This document shows, piece after piece, positions 23,727 to 30,968 of a stretch of 33,918 nucleotides of DNA. The notes under the pieces were generated by a model, which saw nothing but the letters and a program-made list of their open reading frames with translations, ran no database searches and was not told the origin of the DNA. The stretch spans positions 1 through 33,918 of the forward strand of contig DDSR01000347.1 in NCBI GenBank assembly GCA_002343455.1, in the 5' to 3' direction. Origin of the DNA: Deltaproteobacteria bacterium UBA2385 (lineage in GTDB: Bacteria; Myxococcota_A; UBA796; UBA2385). Numbering within the stretch: the stretch's first letter is position 1; each line of letters opens with the position of its first letter. Position numbers and translations under genes: made by a program.

Positions 23727-25583
23727 ATGAGCGGGCAGTCCTCGTCGACACGCTACTGCAGCCGCTGCCTGACCACCTTCGAGGAGGACCAGGAGCGCTG
23801 CCCCAACCTCGCCTGCCGACGACCCCGCCCCGCCGCCGGCTGGGGTCGGATGTTCGGTCCGGGCGACCTCTTCGACCGACACTACCGGATCCACAACCTG
23901 CTGGCGCTGGGAGGCGCGGGCGTGACCTACCTCGCCCGCGAGGTCGGCGGCGACGGCGAGGAGATCGGCCCCCGCCTGGCCCTGAAGGTGCTCTTCGCCA
24001 GCCGGGACGAGGGCCCGTACCTGCGGCGCCTCGCCACCGAGGCCCAGATCATCCAGGAGCTGAACCACGCCAACATCGTGCAGTACCTGGGCTTCGTCCA
24101 CCGGGCGGGCCACAGCCCCTACCTGGTCACCCGCTTCGAGTCCGGGGGCAGCCTGCTGGACCACATCAAGCGGGTGGGGAGCATGCCGGTGCGACAGGCG
24201 GCCCTGGTCGCCCGCCAGGTCTGCTGGGCCCTGGACAAGGCCCACGGGATGGGCATCGTCCACCGCGATCTCAAGCCCGAGAACGTCCTGCTCTCCCGCG
24301 TCGTCGGGCCCGACGAGGACCCGGTCGTGCGGGTCGCCGACTTCGGCATCGCCAAGGTCCAGGGCGCCCTGGGCAGCCAGACCCGGGTCGGCGCCTTCGT
24401 CGGGACCCCGCAGTACGCCGCGCCGGAACAGTTCATCGGCGGCAACCCCTCCGCCGCCACCGATGTCTACGGCGTCGGCGCGCTGATCTACTTCTGCTGC
24501 ATGGTCTCCTCGGTCGTTCGTTTCGCCGACCGCCTGGACCCCGAAGAAGGCCACCAGCTGCTGGTCGACGCGCTGCCGCCAACCGTGCTGCGCTCGCACG
24601 ACGACCCCGAGGATGTGCGCCGCCTCAACCGCATCCTCGAGGTCAGCATGGACCCCGATCCGCTGCGGCGCTGCACCGTCGACCAGCTCGACGGGTTGCT
24701 GGGCAGCCTGCTGGCCGGCAACGAGCCCGATGTGGAGGGCGCGCGACCGGCCGGACCCAAGACCGGGCCCACCCAGGCTCCCGAGCCCGACACCCAGGAG
24801 CGGGCCCGCGCGGCGGATCCGCGCATCACGACCCCCTTCCCCAAGTCGCAGGCCGACGCCTCCATCGAGAAGGCCTCCCCGCCGCCGGAGGAGTCCTCCT
24901 CGGCGGGGCTGCTCGCTGGCATCGCCGCCGGCGCCGCGATCGTGGCGGCCGGGGCGCTGGCGGCCCGCGCCAGGGAAGAGGCCTCCTCCGAGCCCCCTCC
25001 TCCCCCGCGCACCGCGACCGTCAGCCCGCAGCTCGGCACCCCCTCCCAGGCTGGGCCCTCCCAGGCGGGCCCCTCCCAGGCAGGCCCCTTCCCCACGGTT
25101 CAGACCGAGCGGATCGAGCGCCCCACGCCTCCCGCGCCGCCCCCCCTCAAGTCAGAGCCTGAGCCCAAGCGGAGCCGGCTCTCCTGCCTCGTCGGGGTGC
25201 CCCTGGCCGGGGGCGCGCTGCTCGCCGGCCTCGCCCTGCTGTGGGTCGGCCTGGTCTGGGCGGCCCCCCAGGCGTTGCCCGATGCGATGAAGCCAGGGGC
25301 CGAAGCCCTGGACAGCGCGCGCCCCGCGCACGCCCGTCTGCTGGCCCAGGCGCAGGAGGGCCTGCTGGCGCGAGGACCGGCGCTGCACCAGCGCTGCGGC
25401 GTCAAGAAGGCCCACCTGACCGTCAGCCTCGTGGTTGAGCCCTCCGGCGCCCTTCGCAGCCTGGAGCTGCGCGATCTCAGCGCCGGCCTGGATCCGCGCT
25501 GCGCCAGCGAGGTCCTGTCCGAGCTGGACCTGCCCTCCCCAGGCTGGAGGGCCGCCCGCTTCGCCATCGAGCTCGACCTCTAG
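23727..25583 (+). CDS. Transmembrane Ser/Thr protein kinase with zinc ribbon and TonB-like tail
   Basis: The 618-residue protein has several modules. A Cys4 zinc-ribbon-like N-terminus comes first (Cys11, Cys14, Cys25, Cys30). A Hanks-type kinase domain spans about 53-330, with LGGAGVTYLA (glycine loop), ALKVL (Lys87), HRDLKPEN (179-186, Asp181), DFGIAK (205-210) and GTPQYAAPEQ (226-235), so all catalytic residues are present. A Pro/Ser-rich region contains an Ala/Gly-rich hydrophobic stretch (393-413), and a stronger membrane helix lies at about 486-513. The C-terminal domain (548-618) resembles TonB/AgmX C-terminal domains. If only the second hydrophobic stretch spans the membrane, this domain is periplasmic. 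ATG preceded by GGAG at 6 nt. Third gene of an envelope operon. Confidence 0.85.
   Translation: MSGQSSSTRYCSRCLTTFEEDQERCPNLACRRPRPAAGWGRMFGPGDLFDRHYRIHNLLALGGAGVTYLAREVGGDGEEIGPRLALKVLFASRDEGPYLRRLATEAQIIQELNHANIVQYLGFVHRAGHSPYLVTRFESGGSLLDHIKRVGSMPVRQAALVARQVCWALDKAHGMGIVHRDLKPENVLLSRVVGPDEDPVVRVADFGIAKVQGALGSQTRVGAFVGTPQYAAPEQFIGGNPSAATDVYGVGALIYFCCMVSSVVRFADRLDPEEGHQLLVDALPPTVLRSHDDPEDVRRLNRILEVSMDPDPLRRCTVDQLDGLLGSLLAGNEPDVEGARPAGPKTGPTQAPEPDTQERARAADPRITTPFPKSQADASIEKASPPPEESSSAGLLAGIAAGAAIVAAGALAARAREEASSEPPPPPRTATVSPQLGTPSQAGPSQAGPSQAGPFPTVQTERIERPTPPAPPPLKSEPEPKRSRLSCLVGVPLAGGALLAGLALLWVGLVWAAPQALPDAMKPGAEALDSARPAHARLLAQAQEGLLARGPALHQRCGVKKAHLTVSLVVEPSGALRSLELRDLSAGLDPRCASEVLSELDLPSPGWRAARFAIELDL
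25044..25088 (+). repeat. Three 15-bp tandem repeats in the kinase linker
   Basis: Units 25044-25058, 25059-25073 and 25074-25088 all begin TCCCAGGC and encode a repeated SQAGP pentapeptide in the flexible region before the kinase's membrane helix. The length is a multiple of three, so copy-number change keeps the frame. Confidence 0.8.
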
Positions 25584-25687
25584 GACGCGCGACCCCGCCT
25601 GATCGCTTTGGGGGGGCTGAGGGGACTGGAAGCGCCTGGCGCGGTGTTTAGCTCCGGTGGTGCCCTTCAACCCGGAGCCCGATCACC

Positions 25688-27121
25688 ATGAAGTCGTCGC
25701 TGATCGCCCCCCTGGTCGTCCTCGCTGGCCTGCTCGCATGCGCCGGCTCCACCACCGCCAATGGCGGCCCCAGCGCCCATGACGCGCCGAGCGCCACAGC
25801 CAGCTCGACCGTTGTCACCCCGCCTCCAGCCTACAACCCGATGGCCAGCCTGGCCCCGCTGGTCGAGAACCTCGGCCCGGCGGTCGTCTTCCTCAAGGTC
25901 GAGACCCAGGTCGAGGTCAACCGCTCCCGGACCCCGGACCTCTTCGGGCCCTTCTTCGGCTTCCCCGAGTCCAGCCCCGAGGACCCCGAGTTCCGAACGC
26001 GCACGGGCTCGGGCTCGGGCTTCATCATCTCGGCCGACGGCTACGTCCTGACCAACAACCACGTCGTGGACGGCGCCGACAAGGTCACGGTCAGCCTCGC
26101 GGATGAGCGGGAGTTCACCGCCACCGTCGTCGGCAGCGACGACCGCACCGACGTCGCCCTGGTCAAGATCGACGCCGACCAGCCCCTGCCCTTCGTCCCC
26201 CTGGGTGACTCCGAGGCGCTGCGCGTGGGCGACTGGGTCGTGGCCATCGGCAACCCCTTCGGCCTGACCCACACCGTCACCGCCGGCATCGTCTCGGCCA
26301 AGGGCCGGGTCATCGGCGCGGGCCCCTACGACGACTTCATCCAGACCGACGCCAGCATCAACCCCGGCAACTCCGGCGGACCGCTCTTCGACCTCAACGG
26401 CAAGGTCATCGGCATCAACACCGCCATCGTGCCCGGCGGGACCGGCATCGGCTTCGCGGTGCCGATCGACATGGTCAGCGAGATGCTGGACGAGCTGAAG
26501 AGCGAGGGTCGCGTCGCCCGGGGCTGGATCGGCGTCGGGCTGCGCGAGCTGGACGAGGAGCTGAAGACCCAGCTCGGGGCCAACGAGGGGGTCGTCGTCA
26601 GCGCCGTCTACCCCGACCAGCCGGCGGCCAAGGCCGGACTCAGCCCGGGCGACGTCATCACCGGCGTGGACGGCACCACCACCGGCAAGGCCGATGAGGT
26701 CATCCGCGCCATCGGCCTGAAGAAGCCCGGTGAGGAGGTCAAGCTCGAAGCCCTGCGCGAGGGCAAGGCCCGCGTCTTCAAGGTCGTGCTGGGCGAGCGC
26801 CCCGAGGAGGAGTCCGTGGCGACCGGTCGCTTCATCGCCCCGCAGGCGCCGGGCGAGGCCACGGACACGCTCAAGCGCTACGGCTTCCAGGTCGAGGACC
26901 GCAAGGAAGCCGGCGGCGTCGTGGTCAGCGGGGTGGTCAGCGAGGGGCCGGCCGGGGGCAAACTGCAGGCGGGCGATGTGATCGTGCAGATCAACCGCCA
27001 GCGCGTCAGCAAGGCCAGCGACGTGGCCCGCCTGCTGGGCGCCGCCAGCCGCGGATCGGTGCTGGTGGTGCAACGCGAGGGCGCGCAGCTGCTGATCACC
27101 CTGCCGCCGCCGGAGAAGTGA
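25688..27121 (+). CDS. htrA: HtrA/DegP-type serine protease lipoprotein
   Basis: Periplasmic quality-control protease, 477 residues, normal for the family. The lipoprotein signal MKSSLIAPLVVLAGLLAC gives Cys18, so it is membrane-anchored rather than soluble. The trypsin-like triad is intact: His125 in TNNHVVDG, Asp155 in RTDVALVK and Ser229 in NPGNSGGPL. Two PDZ domains follow, at about 275-370 (GWIGVGLREL, AGLSPGDVI) and 385-470 (KLQAGDVIVQINRQRV). The second is shorter and more diverged. GGAG lies 10 nt before ATG. It follows the kinase by 104 nt, which include a possible -10 (TTAGCT at 25648-25653), so it may have its own promoter. Stress induction is usual for the family but not evident here. 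Confidence 0.93.
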   Translation: MKSSLIAPLVVLAGLLACAGSTTANGGPSAHDAPSATASSTVVTPPPAYNPMASLAPLVENLGPAVVFLKVETQVEVNRSRTPDLFGPFFGFPESSPEDPEFRTRTGSGSGFIISADGYVLTNNHVVDGADKVTVSLADEREFTATVVGSDDRTDVALVKIDADQPLPFVPLGDSEALRVGDWVVAIGNPFGLTHTVTAGIVSAKGRVIGAGPYDDFIQTDASINPGNSGGPLFDLNGKVIGINTAIVPGGTGIGFAVPIDMVSEMLDELKSEGRVARGWIGVGLRELDEELKTQLGANEGVVVSAVYPDQPAAKAGLSPGDVITGVDGTTTGKADEVIRAIGLKKPGEEVKLEALREGKARVFKVVLGERPEEESVATGRFIAPQAPGEATDTLKRYGFQVEDRKEAGGVVVSGVVSEGPAGGKLQAGDVIVQINRQRVSKASDVARLLGAASRGSVLVVQREGAQLLITLPPPEK

Positions 27122-27126
27122 TCGCT

Positions 27127-27132
27127 TAGACT
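27127..27132 (+). promoter_or_regulatory. -10-like TAGACT immediately before the small membrane-protein gene
   Basis: TAGACT ends 7 nt before the ATG at 27140, so transcription starting at the usual distance would begin at or next to the start codon. No Shine-Dalgarno sequence is present, which fits a leaderless start. No -35 is recognisable. Confidence 0.4.
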
Positions 27133-27139
27133 GCCCGCC

Positions 27140-27550
27140 ATGAGGCTGCTGCGCGCGATCTTCGTCCTGGTACACCTGACGGTGATCGCCGCGGCGGCCT
27201 TGGGCCTGTCGGGCCAGCTCCCCGCCCCCCTGCGAGTCTGGCTCGATCTCGCCGGCGGAGCCCCGCGCGCGCCGGTGGAGGCCCCCGTCACCCTGCACCT
27301 GGAGATCGCCACCGGCGAGGAGCGCCAGCCCCTCCCCCCAAGCTGGCAGCGGGCCGTGCTCTCCCATCCCCGCACCCGGCAGGCCCTGGCCCGCCACGCC
27401 GTCGACCCCGACCCGGCCGCCTTCGACCAGCTCGGCACCTGGCTGGCCCGGCAGGTCGCCGCCGACTACCCGCAGGCCACCCACCTGCACGCCCGGCTGG
27501 AGCCCGCCACCGTGCCTCCGCTGCGCTTCAGCCTGGACAAGCACCGATGA
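27140..27550 (+). CDS. Small single-pass membrane protein of unknown function (136 aa)
   Basis: One N-terminal hydrophobic segment (MRLLRAIFVLVHLTVIAAAALGLSG is the region, residues 1-25) follows a basic start, so it is an anchored or secreted protein. The rest is Pro/Ala-rich with a folded-looking stretch (SWQRAVLSHPRTRQALARHA, then LGTWLARQVAADYPQ). No family recognised. It overlaps the next gene by ATGA, and the HTTM-domain product is therefore its likely partner. In other genomes HTTM proteins often sit beside small membrane proteins, but I cannot confirm homology here. Confidence 0.6.
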   Translation: MRLLRAIFVLVHLTVIAAAALGLSGQLPAPLRVWLDLAGGAPRAPVEAPVTLHLEIATGEERQPLPPSWQRAVLSHPRTRQALARHAVDPDPAAFDQLGTWLARQVAADYPQATHLHARLEPATVPPLRFSLDKHR

Positions 27551-28335
27551 GTCCCCTGCTGGCTCATCTGGACCGCCGGGAGCCCGCCACGCCGCTGGCC
27601 CTCTTCCGGGTCGCCATCGGTCTGTCCATGATCGGCGGCCTGCTGTCGATGATGCGCGCGGGCGTGCTGCCGCTGCTCTGGACGGACCGGCCCTACGGCG
27701 GCTACCGTCCCTTGGAGGCCGAGCACTGGATGGTCGAGCTGCTGGCCGGTCCCACCGACGCCGGGGTCGTCATCCTGGTCGGCCTGGGGCTGATCGGCGG
27801 GCTGTTCCTTGTCGCGGGCCTGGGCAGCCGCATCACCCCGCTGGTCAGCCTGGGCGTCGTCACGGCCTTGCTCTCGCTCAACCCCGACACCGTCGGATCG
27901 CGGGACCACCTGCTGCCGGCGGGTCTGTTCCTGCTCGTCTTCGCCCCGGCGACGGCGACGCTGTCGCTGGATGCGCGTCTGTTCGGGGATGGGTTTCGCT
28001 CGCAGCTGCCTCGGCCCGCCTGGGTGCGGGATCTGGCGATCGCTCAGCTGCTGCTGTTTGCGGCGACCGAGGGTTCACTGGTGCTGTTGGCCAGCGCCGT
28101 GGTCCTGCTGGTGTCGTTGATCAGCGGGCACCGGCTGGATCTGCGGATCCCGGGGGCGCTGATCCTGGTGGGTGGGTGCCTGTGGGACTGGGTCGGGGGG
28201 GAGGTGCCGGGGGCGTTGGTGCCGGTGGTGTACCTGCCGGTGTTGTGGGGGGCCCAGGGCCGCACCATCACCACACCCCATCACACTCCTTCGGCCCCGG
28301 CGCCGTCCACACCCCATCCCCATCCCCGTCGATGA
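27547..28335 (+). CDS. HTTM-domain polytopic membrane protein
   Basis: The 262-residue product opens with LFRVAIGLSMIGGL and reaches LLWTDRPYGGYRPL (residues 42-55), the pattern of HTTM (vitamin K-dependent carboxylase-like) membrane domains. It has about six further hydrophobic segments. Bacterial HTTM proteins are mostly uncharacterised; some are linked to lipid or small-molecule chemistry in the membrane. The family match is from pattern recognition. The last 22 residues (Pro/His/Thr-rich) are read from DNA antisense to the end of the convergent PHP-lipoprotein gene and probably have no conserved role. Starts in an ATGA overlap with the small membrane protein. Confidence 0.65.
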   Translation: MSPLLAHLDRREPATPLALFRVAIGLSMIGGLLSMMRAGVLPLLWTDRPYGGYRPLEAEHWMVELLAGPTDAGVVILVGLGLIGGLFLVAGLGSRITPLVSLGVVTALLSLNPDTVGSRDHLLPAGLFLLVFAPATATLSLDARLFGDGFRSQLPRPAWVRDLAIAQLLLFAATEGSLVLLASAVVLLVSLISGHRLDLRIPGALILVGGCLWDWVGGEVPGALVPVVYLPVLWGAQGRTITTPHHTPSAPAPSTPHPHPRR

Positions 28336-30934
28336 AGATCGGGCTGCTGACCGCCCGCGGCACGCTGCTGGCGTCGTAGTCCAGCAGGCCCCGCGGCATG
28401 GGCTGCTCGCCTCTCACGACCAGGACCAGGTAGGCGTCGCCCTCCACCGGCAGGCTCAGGCGCTGATCGAGCTTGATCACCGCGTCGGGGTCGCTGGCCT
28501 CCAGCCGCTGCCAGAGATCGCAGTTCACCAGCACGTCGATCCAGCGCACATCGACCTGGGGCAGGGCCTGCACCTGGATCCACAGCTCGGCCTCGCCCTC
28601 GGCTATGGCGGTCTGTCCAGGCCCGGCGCCGTCGACCTCGACCCGCACGAAGGCGCCCGCGCTGCTGACGGTGGCCCCGGCCAGCACCCCGTCGGCCATG
28701 GTCTCGGCGTCGACCTCCCCCTCCAGGCCCACCCAGGTCAGGGGCTGGCCGGGCGGATCCCAGCCGTGCTCGTCGGTGACGGCGACGGCGGCGACCCGGT
28801 GGCCCAGGTTGTGGAAGGCGAGCCAGTCGTACAGGGCCCCGCTGTGCCGCTCCTGGTCGGGCAGCAGGTAGGGGCTGCGCAGGCCGTTCATCAGCTCGAA
28901 GCTGTCGAAGTCCCAGGACCAGACCTCGGTGCCGGCGGGCAGGCCCAGGCCCTCGGGGTCGGTGGCGACGGGGTCCAGGCTCAGCCGGTCCCAGTCGAGC
29001 AGACAGAGGATGCCGCACTCGCCGTTGACCCGGGAGTGGTTGAGCTGCACGACCCGGGCCCCGCGCTCCCGCTCGGCGGCGTAGATGCCGGGGAAGCCCA
29101 GCCCGTACCAGCGCACGGGGTCGCCGCGGCCCTGCTCGCGGACGGGGAAGGGCCAGGCGTTGGTGTGTTCGGGGATGGTGGCCGTGACCTCGCTGCCCAG
29201 GCCGTAGGCAAGCCAGTCGGAGAGGCCGGCGTCCTCGACGCTGGAGGCGAGATCGACGATCGCCTCGTGGTCGGTGGAGATGACCAGGTCCAGGCCCCCG
29301 CCGGCCGCGCTGCGCATCCGATCGACCGGAATGATGGTGCTGTCGGGGCTGGGCCCGGTGTGTACATGGCTGTCCATGCTGGCCTGCCCGGCGGTGTCGA
29401 GCAGCCTGGCCAGCTCGACGCTGAGCGTACCGGCACCGTCCTGCGGGACGACGACCTCGGCCTGGGCGATGTCGTAGGCGTAGCCGCGGCTGACCCAGGC
29501 CTGGTAGCGGCCGGGCGGGGCGTGCATCGTCGGGCTGTCGGGCACCGGGTAGTCGACCAGCAGCAGGCCGTCCTCGCGCTCCAGCTCGACGCGCACGGGT
29601 AGAGTCTGTCCCTCTTGATCGACCGCCTCCACCTCGACGCGGCCCCAGGAGCCGACGTCCAGCTCCAGGTCCAGGCCCTCCTCGGCAGAGAGCTCCAGCA
29701 CCTCGCCCGCGTCCCGCCCGTCGGCGTCGGCCTGCAGGCGCCAGAGGCCGTCGACGGCCATGGCCCGGCCGGAGAAGCGGCCCTCCCCATCCGTCCAGAG
29801 CTCCGTCAGCACCGGCCAGCTCTCCTCGCTGGCGGGGGTGGACAGACGGACCCGGGCTCCGTAGACCGGCTGGCCAGAGGGGTCGAGGACCGTGCCCGAG
29901 AGCTCGTGCCAGGAGGTCTCCTTGCCGGGGGCGGGCTCGGCGTGCCAGGGCTCCAGCGCGGCGGCGGCGCTGGCGGAGTCGGTCGGCCCGACGGAGATGA
30001 GGAACTCGGTGACCCCTGGCCCGTCGGCCAGGGAGAGAGGCACCAGCGCCTGCCCACTGTCCAGGAGCGCGGTGACGCCGGAGATGGAGGTGCGGGCCAT
30101 GTTGGCCCCCGGCATGGCGACGGCCACGCCGCCCTCGTCCGTGCCCGCCCCCTGCCAGGGCACGCCGGTGACCAGGCCGATGCCTCCGACGGAGAGCGAG
30201 CTGCTGGACCAGACGTGAACCGGAGTATGATCAGAGGGGAAGAGGACCGCGCCGGTCAGGAAGCCGTCGGTGGTGGGCTCACCGTCATTGACACGGCGGG
30301 CCAGGATGACCTCGACCTGCAAGGCGGCGTCGTCGGGGTGCAGGGTGTACCGAATGGTGATGTCCAGCCCGTACAGAGGCTCCAGCAGCTTGCGGCCGCC
30401 GCCCTCGAACACGCCGCGGATCAGGCTCAGCTCCACCAGCCAGAAGCGGTCGTCGCTGCCCTGGACCTCGACCACCGCGGGCCCGCCGTCGCTGCCGTCG
30501 CTGATGATCTGGACGCTGTCGCCGCGGATCATATGCAGCCCGCTCTGTTCGAAGTCGCCCAGGTCGAGCTGCCCGGCCAGGAAGGCGATCTCGCCGAAGC
30601 GCTCGGGCCCGGCCTGCTCGCAGCCCTCGACGGCGACCGCGTCGATCGGCATTCCCCCGTAGTGGACGTAGGTGCGGGGATCGTCGGGGGCCTGGATGAC
30701 GAAGGCGGCCTTGCTGCTGAGCAGCAGCACATCGCCGGGGGCGGCCAGCGAGTCGTCCCCCCAAGGCGCCTCGGCGACCTCTTGCAGGACGCGGGCCGTG
30801 GCGCGGCCGGCCTCGGGGCAGCCCTGCAGGAAGAGGCCCTCGCCCGTCAGGGAGGGATCCCCGCCGGTGTCGTCGAGGGGCGCGGGGTCGGGCTTGCCCG
30901 AGCAGGCCAGGAGGAGGAGGAGCAGTTGCGTCAT
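28268..30934 (-). CDS. CehA/McbA-type PHP metallohydrolase lipoprotein with carboxypeptidase-like regulatory domain
   Basis: The 888-residue protein starts MTQLLLLLLAC (Cys11), followed by the Asp/Thr/Gly-rich stretch common in this window. The middle has a carboxypeptidase-regulatory-like beta domain (ELSGTVLDPSGQPVYGARV, 345-363; TDGEGRFSG). The PHP-like catalytic region begins MDSHVHTGPS (520-529) with the DxHxH metal motif. It continues with STDHEAIVD (553-561), GLGSEVTAT with Glu582, PEHTNAWPF (588-596, His590) and VVQLNHSR (His633), matching CehA/McbA-family proteins. The C-terminus carries a DGDGDG calcium-loop-like motif. It is probably a surface or periplasmic hydrolase of unknown substrate. 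ATG at 30934 chosen over TTG 30964 because it gives a proper lipoprotein signal. It overlaps the HTTM gene tail-to-tail by 68 nt. Confidence 0.78.
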   Translation of the reverse strand: MTQLLLLLLACSGKPDPAPLDDTGGDPSLTGEGLFLQGCPEAGRATARVLQEVAEAPWGDDSLAAPGDVLLLSSKAAFVIQAPDDPRTYVHYGGMPIDAVAVEGCEQAGPERFGEIAFLAGQLDLGDFEQSGLHMIRGDSVQIISDGSDGGPAVVEVQGSDDRFWLVELSLIRGVFEGGGRKLLEPLYGLDITIRYTLHPDDAALQVEVILARRVNDGEPTTDGFLTGAVLFPSDHTPVHVWSSSSLSVGGIGLVTGVPWQGAGTDEGGVAVAMPGANMARTSISGVTALLDSGQALVPLSLADGPGVTEFLISVGPTDSASAAAALEPWHAEPAPGKETSWHELSGTVLDPSGQPVYGARVRLSTPASEESWPVLTELWTDGEGRFSGRAMAVDGLWRLQADADGRDAGEVLELSAEEGLDLELDVGSWGRVEVEAVDQEGQTLPVRVELEREDGLLLVDYPVPDSPTMHAPPGRYQAWVSRGYAYDIAQAEVVVPQDGAGTLSVELARLLDTAGQASMDSHVHTGPSPDSTIIPVDRMRSAAGGGLDLVISTDHEAIVDLASSVEDAGLSDWLAYGLGSEVTATIPEHTNAWPFPVREQGRGDPVRWYGLGFPGIYAAERERGARVVQLNHSRVNGECGILCLLDWDRLSLDPVATDPEGLGLPAGTEVWSWDFDSFELMNGLRSPYLLPDQERHSGALYDWLAFHNLGHRVAAVAVTDEHGWDPPGQPLTWVGLEGEVDAETMADGVLAGATVSSAGAFVRVEVDGAGPGQTAIAEGEAELWIQVQALPQVDVRWIDVLVNCDLWQRLEASDPDAVIKLDQRLSLPVEGDAYLVLVVRGEQPMPRGLLDYDASSVPRAVSSPIFIDGDGDGVWTAPGPKECDGVW

Positions 30935-30940
30935 GGAGGC

Positions 30941-30946
30941 AGGATA
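30941..30946 (-). promoter_or_regulatory. -10-like TATCCT 6 nt before the PHP-lipoprotein ATG
   Basis: On the minus strand CGCTATCCT ends six bases before the start codon, and no Shine-Dalgarno sequence lies between. Together with the rhomboid and 27140 elements it suggests a leaderless start. It sits in the 34-nt gap after the rhomboid gene, so read-through from that gene is also possible. Confidence 0.4.
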
Positions 30947-30968
30947 GCGTCCGTTTGGTGACAACGGC

